Source of the DNA: Alkalibacillus filiformis
Lineage (GTDB): Bacteria; Bacillota; Bacilli; Bacillales; Alkalibacillaceae
DNA length: 53,144 nucleotides
Direction: 5' to 3'
NCBI RefSeq assembly: GCF_030814115.1
Contig: NZ_JAUSUP010000013.1
Location: 1 to 53,144 of the forward strand
In this document: one piece after another, positions 1 through 7,871 of the stretch
Position numbering within the stretch: position 1 is the first letter of the stretch
How the letters are laid out: each line of letters starts with the position of its first letter
Translations under genes and position numbers: made by a program
The notes under the pieces: generated by a model
Seen by the model: the letters and a program-made list of their open reading frames with translations, nothing else
The model's database searches: none
What the model was told of the DNA's origin: nothing

Positions 1-91
1 CGTGGACACCCTTGCCTTTGACTATGTGCTTACCGCTACTAGGTCGCACTCGGGACTTTCACCCGTTAGAGCTCACCCATGCCGGGCAAAC
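1..91 (-). mobile_element. Group IIC intron, 5' end (partial)
   Basis: Read on the minus strand from position 91, this begins GTTTGCCCGGCATGGGTG and continues with the GGGTGAAAGTCCC and CAAGGGTGTCC segments of domain I. This matches the 5' end of the Oceanobacillus iheyensis group IIC intron as I recall it, with small differences. The intron runs off the left edge, so its maturase ORF and 3' end are not visible. It lies 3 nt beyond the terminator stem of mnaA, which is the usual insertion site of class IIC introns. The exact first base (G at 91) is inferred from the alignment in memory. Confidence 0.85.
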
Positions 92-93
92 AG

Positions 94-126
94 AATAGGC
101 TTGTTCCAAAATGGAACAAGCCTATT
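94..126 (-). terminator. mnaA terminator and intron target hairpin
   Basis: A perfect 15-bp stem (94-108 with 112-126) has a 3-base loop. The mnaA stop codon (122-124) lies inside the stem. The run of T expected after it is replaced by the start of the group IIC intron at 91, so the intron appears to have landed at the foot of the terminator. Confidence 0.85.
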
Positions 127-1240
127 TAATATTAAAATAACTCACTAAAGCTTCTGTAATTCTTCTTGAAGCCTCTCCATCACCGTATGGGTTTGATGCT
201 TTAGCCATTTTCGCATGTGCCTCATCATCTGATAATAACTCATCTGCCAATTTGAAAATGTGATCTTCATTTGTACCTGCAAGCTTCAATGTACCAGCGG
301 CAACTCCTTCTGGGCGCTCCGTCGTATCGCGTAGTACTAATACTGGCACACCCAATGAAGGTGCTTCTTCTTGAACCCCACCAGAATCCGTTAAAATTAA
401 ATGCGATCGTGCGGCGAAGTTATGGAAATCAATAACGCCCAGCGGCTCAATTAAATTAATGCGATCATCATCACCTAAAATTGAATTCGCTGTCTCTTGG
501 ACGACAGGGTTTAAATGTACAGGATAAACGACGTGGATGTCATCATGATTATCCACTAACCGCTTGATTGCACGGAACATTTGCTCCATGTTTTGGCCTA
601 AATTTTCACGACGGTGGGCTGTCACTAAGACTAATCGCTTGTCACCAATCTCTTGCATAATAGGGCTTGTGTAATTGTCATCAACGGTCGTCTTAAGTGC
701 ATCAATTGCAGTATTACCCGTCACTTTGATCGTCGACTCATCTTTGTTTTCGTCTAATAAGTTTTGCTTTGCTTGATCAGTCGGAGAGAAGTGCAAGTCA
801 GCCATCACACCTGTTAGTTGGCGGTTAAGCTCTTCAGGGAACGGTGAATGCTTATTCCACGTACGCAACCCTGCTTCAACGTGCCCTACCGCGACTTGGT
901 TGTAAAACGCTGCGAGCGATGCGGCGAATGTCGTTGTTGTATCGCCGTGGACGAGGACGATGTCAGGCTTAGTCTCTTTAATGACTTCATCTAAGCCTTC
1001 TAATGCGCGGTTTGTCACTTGAGCTAATGTCTGCTTAGCCTTCATAATATTCAAGTCATAATCAGGTGTAATTTCAAATATATCTAACACTTGGTCCAGC
1101 ATTTCACGGTGCTGTGCTGTAACCGTTACAATAGTTTCGAATTGTTCACTTTTTTTATTCAGTTCTAACACGAGAGGTGCCATTTTAATCGCTTCAGGCC
1201 TTGTCCCAAAGACGCTCATAACTTTGATTTTTTGCTTCAT
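122..1240 (-). CDS. mnaA: UDP-N-acetylglucosamine 2-epimerase (non-hydrolysing)
   Basis: This cytoplasmic enzyme interconverts UDP-GlcNAc and UDP-ManNAc. The 372-residue length is normal. Family signatures are visible: GTRPEAIKMAPL near residue 12, HGDTTTTFAASLAAF near 98, HVEAGLRT near 120, FPEELNR near 133, TAHRRENLG near 207 and the LTDSGGVQEEAPSLG loop near 283. UDP-ManNAc is the donor for the TagA enzyme at 42688-43431, so its first job is probably wall teichoic acid linkage-unit synthesis. A WbpI-like role on the diacetamido-uronate made from the central cluster is less likely but possible. The ATG is preceded by GGAGTG. It follows the sulfotransferase gene by about 48 bp and ends in a strong terminator. 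Confidence 0.95.
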   Translation of the reverse strand: MKQKIKVMSVFGTRPEAIKMAPLVLELNKKSEQFETIVTVTAQHREMLDQVLDIFEITPDYDLNIMKAKQTLAQVTNRALEGLDEVIKETKPDIVLVHGDTTTTFAASLAAFYNQVAVGHVEAGLRTWNKHSPFPEELNRQLTGVMADLHFSPTDQAKQNLLDENKDESTIKVTGNTAIDALKTTVDDNYTSPIMQEIGDKRLVLVTAHRRENLGQNMEQMFRAIKRLVDNHDDIHVVYPVHLNPVVQETANSILGDDDRINLIEPLGVIDFHNFAARSHLILTDSGGVQEEAPSLGVPVLVLRDTTERPEGVAAGTLKLAGTNEDHIFKLADELLSDDEAHAKMAKASNPYGDGEASRRITEALVSYFNIK

Positions 1241-1287
1241 TGTAACACTCCATCAACTTCGTATTGTCACCTCTCATTTTACACCAA

Positions 1288-2253
1288 TCATTTGTGAAAA
1301 TATACTTCAGGCAAATTTAGATTCTCACGTTGATTCAACTGTTCATTATCTTGTATATAGTAATTCATAATTTTCTCTTTCATTTCTGGAGAAAGCTCGT
1401 ATCTTTTGTAATGGATTTTATAGCTTAGCTCATTTTGCAATAACGATCTAGGCGAAAGCGTGATTTTTTTACGTTTTCTGTTAAAGAGTTTCTTCACGAT
1501 CTTCTTCGAGTAATTTCTTTTTAACTTAATCTTCACTTCAGGAATGAAGCCTTTGGGACTTTTGTTCGTCTTAAACCATTTGTTTAAACGCCTTGCTAAC
1601 TTAGCTTGTAGCCTACCATAGCTTCGATTTAATTGGACATGTTCATATTTAGGTATATGATTAAACCCTAGAAAGTTTAATAACTTTAATAAGTAATCTT
1701 CTTTCTGTTCCTTAAAGTTCTCATATACCCAAACAAAATATTGGTCTCCATACAATGACTCAATGTGATCAATGTATTGATTGTATAAATAGTTATCAAA
1801 CACTTCATGATCGACTAATTCTTGTATATAAGTCTCTTCTTTCTTATCGCCTCCTTGGTGAAGAAATTCAATGTATAATGAGGTCATTAAGTCGACTTGA
1901 TTCCTTAGACCGAGTATGACATGAACGTCGTACTCCTCTTTTGGAAATATGTTTCTAAGGTCACTTAAAATTTGATATGAACTTTTCATCTTCTTCTGAG
2001 AGAAAGGACTTCCACTGAAACCTTCATAAGAAATGAGTAAAGGTTGATCACCTTTACGTTTCTTTTCTAATGATTGTCGAATCTCTTCAAAATCTTCACC
2101 TTTAAGCTTTTTGTTTTTTATTCGGTACAGTAACTTCTTGGAGTTTGATTTTCGAACTAATGATATTCCTTTAAGTTTAGGGAAGACTTGCCATTGTAGA
2201 AAAGTTGTTGCTGTCTTATGAACCCCTATATGCAAATATACTTTCTTCTTCAT
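1288..2253 (-). CDS. PAPS-dependent sulfotransferase family protein
   Basis: This would transfer a sulfuryl group from PAPS to an acceptor, probably a sugar hydroxyl of a surface glycan. The N-terminus shows the 5'-phosphosulfate loop (YLHIGVHKTATTFLQ), and around residue 110 there is a plausible 3'-phosphate segment (LGLRNQVDLMTSLY). The remainder is basic and poorly conserved, as is common in this family. I take ATG 2253 as start rather than the in-frame GTG at 2262, because GAGGTGG lies at the right distance before 2253 and overlaps the GTG; this gives 321 residues. A 28-codon ORF ends about 20 bp upstream. The acceptor cannot be told from sequence. The cys genes at 12-17 kb would supply PAPS. 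Confidence 0.8.
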   Translation of the reverse strand: MKKKVYLHIGVHKTATTFLQWQVFPKLKGISLVRKSNSKKLLYRIKNKKLKGEDFEEIRQSLEKKRKGDQPLLISYEGFSGSPFSQKKMKSSYQILSDLRNIFPKEEYDVHVILGLRNQVDLMTSLYIEFLHQGGDKKEETYIQELVDHEVFDNYLYNQYIDHIESLYGDQYFVWVYENFKEQKEDYLLKLLNFLGFNHIPKYEHVQLNRSYGRLQAKLARRLNKWFKTNKSPKGFIPEVKIKLKRNYSKKIVKKLFNRKRKKITLSPRSLLQNELSYKIHYKRYELSPEMKEKIMNYYIQDNEQLNQRENLNLPEVYFHK

Positions 2254-2274
2254 ATATTCCACCTCAAACTAGAA

Positions 2275-2361
2275 TTAAATATAGCCTTTAGTTTCTAAAT
2301 AACCGATAATTTTGTTTACACTTTCTTCTACTGTCATAACATAAGGCTTAATAATAGTCAT
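2275..2361 (-). CDS. 28-residue ORF resembling the C-terminal helix of APS kinase
   Basis: A short ORF starts at ATG 2361 with a strong AGGAGG site 9-10 bases upstream and ends about 20 bp before the sulfotransferase start. The peptide contains MTVEESVNKIIGYLETKGYI, which looks to me like the end of CysC-type APS kinases (compare MSLDEATDYIVKQI at the end of the CysN/C in this window). No other part of a kinase is present. It may be a gene remnant, a small translated leader coupled to the sulfotransferase, or chance. The good ribosome binding site supports translation. Confidence 0.4.
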   Translation of the reverse strand: MTIIKPYVMTVEESVNKIIGYLETKGYI

Positions 2362-2456
2362 TACAAAATCCTCCTGTTATTAAAACTGAATATTCAAACA
2401 TTTACTTCGAAGATATAGAATATATGAAATAATGTCAAATAATAACTGGACAAACC

Positions 2457-2492
2457 TAAAAAAGCCCAAAGGCGAAAATACCTTTAGGCTTA
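2457..2492 (-). terminator. Terminator of the M14 repeat-protein gene
   Basis: On the minus strand an 11-bp stem with mismatches (2481-2491 with 2462-2472) is followed by a run of T. It lies just after the stop of the carboxypeptidase gene at 2510. Confidence 0.85.
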
Positions 2493-2509
2493 AAACTATT
2501 AATCTTTAA

Positions 2510-5230
2510 TTATCTTAAATAAGCTTCTTCAGCTAACATTAATCCTATAGAATCGTTTTGTTCCCAAATAGCGTCATAGTTACTTAACGGTACTGGACGA
2601 TCTCCTATATAAGGTGAAAGTTCTGGTGTATAACCAGGGTAACCTAATGAATCTAGCACCCAATCTTTATACCCTCCTCCACTTGGATTAAACGGAGTAT
2701 ATAATGGATAACCAGTCTTATCACTAATCATATTAGCAATACGTAATGAATCATCTTGTAGTTGACCGCTTGTATAATAGTCCCAATACAGAATCTCACC
2801 AGAAGAGTGGTAAGCTACTGCTGTTTGAAAATCATGACTAATTGTGAAATCAAACATAGCTTGTGTTTCTGGTTCTGATAATGGACGTGGGCCTTTATAT
2901 CGTTCTGGACCTGGCGTCGGTTCAACATATCTAATCGTATCCCAATCTGCAGGGTACTGCCTGTTTAAGTCAACCCCTCTTATATTGGCCTTCCAACCGT
3001 CAAAGTTAGTACTACCACCATTTAAAGCAATCACATAATCTGTGTTTTCTACTGCTTTTGGCCCTTCTTGAACAAGTACTACACCATCTGGATTAACCAT
3101 TGGAACATAGTAAATTGAAGCTTGTTCTAATATCTCTCTAGCATCATACCCATCTACCGTTTCTTCTTTAACATACGCCTGACTGTAGGTATCGATCTGA
3201 TGCATAACTAGATTAGTAGAAATCCACTCACGCGCATGGTGAGATGAGTTTATGGTAATCTTAGTATCTCCATTACCAACTTTAACTGCGTGGATATCTC
3301 GACCTTCAACAGATTGTCCAATGACTTCTACCTCTATTAAACCTGGGTATTGTCTAGCAAGTTGGTGTATATCTTTCACCATTTGATCATAAGTATAGGT
3401 TGTTTTTGCATTCACAATTGGTTCTGCATTAACGCCATCTAAACTTACGTCATCTTTATAAATATACCCTGTATGACGTTGACCTTCTACTACAACTTCT
3501 GCTTCATACCAATTTTCTGTAAATGACTTAAAGATTAAATCTGACCCGAAATTATAACCTTTCAATTGTCTTGAGTTTTTAGATGGATCACTATAAACAT
3601 ACGTTTTATCATAAATAGCAATCCCATCAAGGTTTTCTTGACTGGCGTCAACCGCTATTACATCATCCTTATGAATATAACCGGTTTGTGCATTACCACC
3701 TAAAATCACTGTTGCTTCATACCAGTCTTGAATGTATGTTCTATACTGTAACAGCCTACCTTCTGAATAACTCTTTAGTGTCCCAGAGTTTTTACTTGGC
3801 GTACCGTATACCTTTGTATTTGGACTGTATGCATAACCTTGCAAACTTTCTTGTTCTTCTACTGGTTCTTCTACATCATCTTTATGAATATAACCTGTAT
3901 GCGCTTCTCCATTTAAAAAGACAGTCGCTTTATACCAATCATGAATGAAAGTTTCATATTTTAATATATGTCCCTGATTATAAGCTTTTAACGTGTCACT
4001 GCTTTTATTAGGACTATCATATACATGGGTGCGAACTTTTAGTGCTACACCTGATAGAGATTCAGGGTTGTCCACAGGCTCTTCAACATCTGAATGATTG
4101 ATATAACCCGTATGACCTTCTCCATTCAAGAACACCGTTGCCTTATACCAACCATCTATAAATGACTCATAAAGTAAAGTTGCACCTGGTGAATAATCTT
4201 TTAAAACATTTGATGATACATTTGGACTAGAATAAACATTCGTTCGATCTTTCAAAGCTATACCAGAAAGATCAACAGGATTATCTACTGGTTCTTGAAC
4301 ATCACTTTTTGATAAGTAACCTGACTTTCGTTCACCATCTAAAATTACTTCTGCTCTATACCAGTCTTCTAGATAAGATTCATATTTTAAAACAGAGCCT
4401 ACTGCATAGCTTTTTAAAACACCTGATTGGTTATTAGGACTATTGTATACGTTTGTTCGATCAGTTAAAGCAACCCCCGATAGATTCGTAGAGTCTTCAG
4501 TCGGTTCTTCAACATGACCTTTGTTTATATAACCTACATGTTGCTCACCATTTATATATACTACTGCCCTATACCAATCTGACAAATAAGTCTCATAGTA
4601 AAGTAAATGACCACGGTCATACGTCTTCAAGACACCAGCATTCAAAGTCGGACTAGCGTAAACGTGTGTTTCCTCATTTAAAGCATACCCAGATGAATTC
4701 TCTTGTTCATCAACTGGCTCTTCGACATCATTTACATGAATATAACCTGTTTGACGTTCACCATCAACGATAACCGATGCTTCATACCAATTTGCACTTA
4801 ATGAAGTATAATATAATAATCTACCTTCTGAATAACTCTTCCATGTACCTGACTGTTTAGTGGGGCTCTTATACACACTGGTGTTGTCAATTGAATAACC
4901 TGATAGATTGGTTCTTTCTTCATTAATTAAATCTACATCATCCGTATGTATGAAACCTGCTTTTCTTTCTCCATCCACTATAACTTCTGCATCGTACCAT
5001 TCTTCATCATCTGATTCTGTAAATATTAAGGTTGAACCTTCTGAGTATGTTTTTAATGCTGAAGATTCCTTAGTTTTTTCCTCATAAACTGCTGTATCCC
5101 CATTTATGACAATACCTTTTTCTGTTTGAGTACCTGCATATACTGTGCTTCCAACAAACAATAACAAGAAAGAAAATAATGCTAAAGATCCTACAAATGC
5201 TCCTATAGAACTTTTGACCCTAAAATTCAA
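2510..5230 (-). CDS. Secreted repeat protein with C-terminal M14 zinc carboxypeptidase domain
   Basis: A signal peptide (residues 1-32, hydrophobic core SLALFSFLLLFVG, cleavage near VYAG) is followed by eight repeats of about 60-70 residues (roughly 39-99, 110-169, 180-240, 250-311, 322-382, 392-452, 463-523, 535-595). Each has the pattern VYxSPxxxSxxLKxY, then WYxAxVxxxGExxxGYIxxxDVE, resembling bacterial SH3-like wall-binding modules. Residues about 611-905 are a peptidase M14 domain: zinc ligands in HAREW (H665, E668) and H808 (AYHSSGE), substrate residues in LNRQYP, and catalytic glutamate E870 in TPELSP. Related enzymes of Bacillaceae cut gamma-D-glutamyl-diamino-acid bonds in peptidoglycan. 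The start is TTG 5230, preceded by GGGGGG. The same repeats occur in the glucosaminidase at 50505-53042. The exact substrate is inferred. Confidence 0.9.
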   Translation of the reverse strand: MNFRVKSSIGAFVGSLALFSFLLLFVGSTVYAGTQTEKGIVINGDTAVYEEKTKESSALKTYSEGSTLIFTESDDEEWYDAEVIVDGERKAGFIHTDDVDLINEERTNLSGYSIDNTSVYKSPTKQSGTWKSYSEGRLLYYTSLSANWYEASVIVDGERQTGYIHVNDVEEPVDEQENSSGYALNEETHVYASPTLNAGVLKTYDRGHLLYYETYLSDWYRAVVYINGEQHVGYINKGHVEEPTEDSTNLSGVALTDRTNVYNSPNNQSGVLKSYAVGSVLKYESYLEDWYRAEVILDGERKSGYLSKSDVQEPVDNPVDLSGIALKDRTNVYSSPNVSSNVLKDYSPGATLLYESFIDGWYKATVFLNGEGHTGYINHSDVEEPVDNPESLSGVALKVRTHVYDSPNKSSDTLKAYNQGHILKYETFIHDWYKATVFLNGEAHTGYIHKDDVEEPVEEQESLQGYAYSPNTKVYGTPSKNSGTLKSYSEGRLLQYRTYIQDWYEATVILGGNAQTGYIHKDDVIAVDASQENLDGIAIYDKTYVYSDPSKNSRQLKGYNFGSDLIFKSFTENWYEAEVVVEGQRHTGYIYKDDVSLDGVNAEPIVNAKTTYTYDQMVKDIHQLARQYPGLIEVEVIGQSVEGRDIHAVKVGNGDTKITINSSHHAREWISTNLVMHQIDTYSQAYVKEETVDGYDAREILEQASIYYVPMVNPDGVVLVQEGPKAVENTDYVIALNGGSTNFDGWKANIRGVDLNRQYPADWDTIRYVEPTPGPERYKGPRPLSEPETQAMFDFTISHDFQTAVAYHSSGEILYWDYYTSGQLQDDSLRIANMISDKTGYPLYTPFNPSGGGYKDWVLDSLGYPGYTPELSPYIGDRPVPLSNYDAIWEQNDSIGLMLAEEAYLR

Positions 5231-5265
5231 AACATTATCCCCCCTAAATAACTTTTTACAGGACC

Positions 5266-5274
5266 ATTATAACA
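5266..5274 (-). promoter_or_regulatory. Extended -10 promoter of the M14 repeat-protein gene
   Basis: The minus strand reads TGTTATAAT (TATAAT at 5271-5266, TG element at 5274-5273), about 35 bases before the TTG start. No good -35 box is seen, which fits an extended -10 promoter. The glucosaminidase gene at the other end has the same nine bases upstream. Confidence 0.6.
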
Positions 5275-5332
5275 GAAATATTGCGAAAATATTACAGAAT
5301 ATGGCTAAATACTTATAATTTTCCCAAAGGAA

Positions 5333-6736
5333 TTACTGTTTAATTTTTTTAAGAGCATTAAATACCTCTTTTAATTCAGATCTACTTAACACCACAATGA
5401 TTAAAGCAAAGACGGTATTTAATAACCATGATGACTCGAATAAGTTGATAAAGCTTACCCCTAACAATACTATTGTCACTAACATGAGGTTTCGAATCGG
5501 GAACTTAAACCACAACATTCTGGAGAACAATGACCTCACCCATAAATATAAAACAAAGCTTAATCCAGTAGCGATTGCTGCACCTAAGCTACCATAGATT
5601 GGGACTAACAAAACATTACCAATGACATTAAAAACTACTGCTATGGTAGAAGATATTAAGTTAAAAATTGTTCTCCGAGAGAAGGCAATTCCTTTTCCTG
5701 TTGTCTGCATAATGATCTCACTAATAGGAACGATGACCAGAAAGGGAATTATGATTGATGCCGCTAAGTAACTTTCATCAAAGATTAGTAAAATGACATC
5801 TTTAAACAACACGATTAGAGCAAAGACTAACAGAGACATCGAGATAACAATGCTGTTAATCCTGACAAATTTTTTATTGGCCACCCCTTCTTCATACCAA
5901 CGATAAGCAGTCGGTGACCAGAATGATCCAAAGGACACATTAAAGATCCCCATAACTCCTGCAATTTTCATCGCAATCGCATAGATTCCTATTTCATCAA
6001 AGCTCGCCCAAGCTCTTAAAGAAAACTTATCAATTGTCGTTAATAAGAAAGTGAGTAAAACAGCTGGCATAATTGGTAAACCGAACTTCAGTAACTGTTT
6101 GTTTAAGTTAAAGTCAATACGAAAAGCACTAAACCAATACTTACAATTTATGATCGTTAAAATAACCGTTGTTAAAGTAAAAGAAATAAACTGTGCTATG
6201 ACAATACTTTTAAAGCTTGTATCAATCCAATATAAAATGGAAACTAAGACGACTAGATTAATCAACTTTTCAGCTATTAACGCCACTGAATAATAAATTG
6301 GCTGTTCTAACTGTCTTAATAACAAAATGTTAAATTGATGACTAATAAAGACAGGAAGTAGTAAGGCAAGGATGACCATGACAAGTAACTCAATATCACC
6401 AAATAACAAAACAGACAATGGTGCGTAAAACAGTAAAATGATCGACCCTAATATTAATGAAAAAGATAGAGGAATAACAGAACTATTGAGTAGTAAATGT
6501 GTAACGTGACTTCGCCATAACGTAAACTCTCGCTCAAACGCCCCATCCATCCCTAACTTGCAAAATAATATAAGCATCGATAAGACGGTTGTAAACATCG
6601 TCGCTTTACCGAATTCATCCGGTGAAACGAACCATGTCGTGATAGGTACAATAAAGAAACTTATAACTGCTGATACAATTGGCCCTATTGAAAATAATGA
6701 AAACCGTTTTAGTAAACCACTCGCATGATCCGCCAT
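5333..6736 (-). CDS. Polysaccharide flippase, Wzx/MATE-like
   Basis: This 467-residue membrane protein has about 12-14 hydrophobic segments and the N-terminal pattern of Wzx flippases (LLKRFSLFSIGPIVSAVISFFIVPITTWFVSPDEFGKA). Family members turn undecaprenyl-diphosphate-linked repeat units over the cytoplasmic membrane. It lies 18 bp upstream of nothing on its own strand except its terminator region, and follows the phosphotransferase gene closely, but no polymerase is adjacent. A second full flippase lies at 20854-22374. The two differ clearly, so two distinct lipid-linked products may be exported; which glycan this one handles is not clear. Confidence 0.88.
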   Translation of the reverse strand: MADHASGLLKRFSLFSIGPIVSAVISFFIVPITTWFVSPDEFGKATMFTTVLSMLILFCKLGMDGAFEREFTLWRSHVTHLLLNSSVIPLSFSLILGSIILLFYAPLSVLLFGDIELLVMVILALLLPVFISHQFNILLLRQLEQPIYYSVALIAEKLINLVVLVSILYWIDTSFKSIVIAQFISFTLTTVILTIINCKYWFSAFRIDFNLNKQLLKFGLPIMPAVLLTFLLTTIDKFSLRAWASFDEIGIYAIAMKIAGVMGIFNVSFGSFWSPTAYRWYEEGVANKKFVRINSIVISMSLLVFALIVLFKDVILLIFDESYLAASIIIPFLVIVPISEIIMQTTGKGIAFSRRTIFNLISSTIAVVFNVIGNVLLVPIYGSLGAAIATGLSFVLYLWVRSLFSRMLWFKFPIRNLMLVTIVLLGVSFINLFESSWLLNTVFALIIVVLSRSELKEVFNALKKIKQ

Positions 6737-6754
6737 GACAATGCTCCTTTTAAT

Positions 6755-7795
6755 TTAATAGGCCATGCCACTAAACTTGTCGATAAAACGTTGATAAGCT
6801 TTTATAATATCTTCTATGTTACTTTCACCCAATGTAACTTCAGACTCTAACCTAACGATTGAGTAATTGTAGAAATAAACATCTCTGCACGTAGGATCAA
6901 ACTTCAACCCACAAGATTGAAACAGCTTAATTAACGAAGAATCAAATTGCCCGTTTAAGTAACATTCAATCAGTCTAAAGTCATCTCGTATAAATGCCTC
7001 GACAAACATGATGTTTAACACATCATAGTAAAAGATTTTGTTGGAACAATCTTCCCAATCAATCAAGTATAGTTCGTCGCCTTTTAATAACATATTCTCG
7101 AAATGTAGATCAGAGTGCATAGGTACAACAGGGACTAACTCTTCTTGGTTAACGACAGTTTTTAAGCTTGATAACAGACCATTTATAGAAGAGTTATTCG
7201 AAAAACGATCAAAATAATAATCTAAATTAATATAGTAAAACTTCTCATGTTGACTCGATAAGTATTGATCATATTGTTCAATCACCTGTTCTACAACTTG
7301 AATTTGTTGGTCAAAAGATCTTTCAATTATTGGTTGTGTATTAATTAATTGCTCCATAACCGTTCTCTGTTTTTGATCAATGTTCAGAATCGTCGTATTA
7401 AAATAAGGACTGAAGAAGTTGATTGTCTCTTCAAAAGCTTCAAAACGGGAACAGTCTTTAAAGTAAGTTTTAGTCAACTGATTTTTAAAACTGAACACTT
7501 TAATATCTCCACTTCGGTTTAATAATAACAGTCCACCTTTATATTTGTGATTTGACCCGTTATTCGTCCAGTTCAAAACCCTCTCAATAGACCTTTTCAC
7601 ATTTACTTTTACCGTATTGCTGTAGTCACTTTTAATTAATTGACTTACAAACTGTTCAGCTTCTGAGTCTTCTTTATAAACAATTCTCTTGCTGTGTAAA
7701 TGCGTTTTATATACTCCATTTTCTAAGTCAGGCTGCACCATGTTAAAGGCTTCTTTTAGCTTTCGATATTGTTTAACGTAATGTAACACTTTCAC
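6755..7795 (-). CDS. Kinase-fold phosphotransferase (APH/choline kinase-like)
   Basis: A putative cytoplasmic phosphotransferase of 346 residues. The catalytic loop of the aminoglycoside/choline kinase superfamily is clear: HSDLHFEN (H227, D229, N234) followed by the metal-binding LIDWED about 12 residues later. The N-terminal lobe is divergent. The substrate is unknown; a sugar, a choline-like amine or a lipid-linked intermediate are all possible. I place the start at GTG 7795, preceded by TAGGGTG. The frame stays open to 7858, but that extension would run through the pgcA terminator. It lies 18 bp before the flippase gene, so the two are probably co-transcribed. Resistance to an aminoglycoside is not implied. 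Confidence 0.7.
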   Translation of the reverse strand: MKVLHYVKQYRKLKEAFNMVQPDLENGVYKTHLHSKRIVYKEDSEAEQFVSQLIKSDYSNTVKVNVKRSIERVLNWTNNGSNHKYKGGLLLLNRSGDIKVFSFKNQLTKTYFKDCSRFEAFEETINFFSPYFNTTILNIDQKQRTVMEQLINTQPIIERSFDQQIQVVEQVIEQYDQYLSSQHEKFYYINLDYYFDRFSNNSSINGLLSSLKTVVNQEELVPVVPMHSDLHFENMLLKGDELYLIDWEDCSNKIFYYDVLNIMFVEAFIRDDFRLIECYLNGQFDSSLIKLFQSCGLKFDPTCRDVYFYNYSIVRLESEVTLGESNIEDIIKAYQRFIDKFSGMAY

Positions 7796-7824
7796 ACACC
7801 CTATCTGTCTGTCACACATATTTA

Positions 7825-7860
7825 TAAAAAAAGTGATGACACTACACAGTATCACCACTC
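7825..7860 (-). terminator. Terminator after pgcA remnant
   Basis: On the minus strand a stem with G-U pairs (GTGGTGATAC paired with GTGTCATCAC) is followed by seven T. It follows the end of the broken pgcA frame at 7872. Confidence 0.75.
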
Positions 7861-7871
7861 TTGTTGTATGT

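Noticed and set aside
3430-5100. Regular repeats suggesting a CRISPR or minisatellite
   Set aside because: They are coding repeats of about 210 bases with protein-level conservation, part of the M14 protein; no short identical repeats with spacers are seen.
6755-7795. Aminoglycoside resistance gene
   Set aside because: Only the general kinase-fold motifs match, and the gene sits in a glycan operon; no support for drug resistance.
7796-7858. N-terminal extension of the phosphotransferase gene
   Set aside because: It runs through the pgcA terminator hairpin and lacks a ribosome binding site; GTG 7795 has one.
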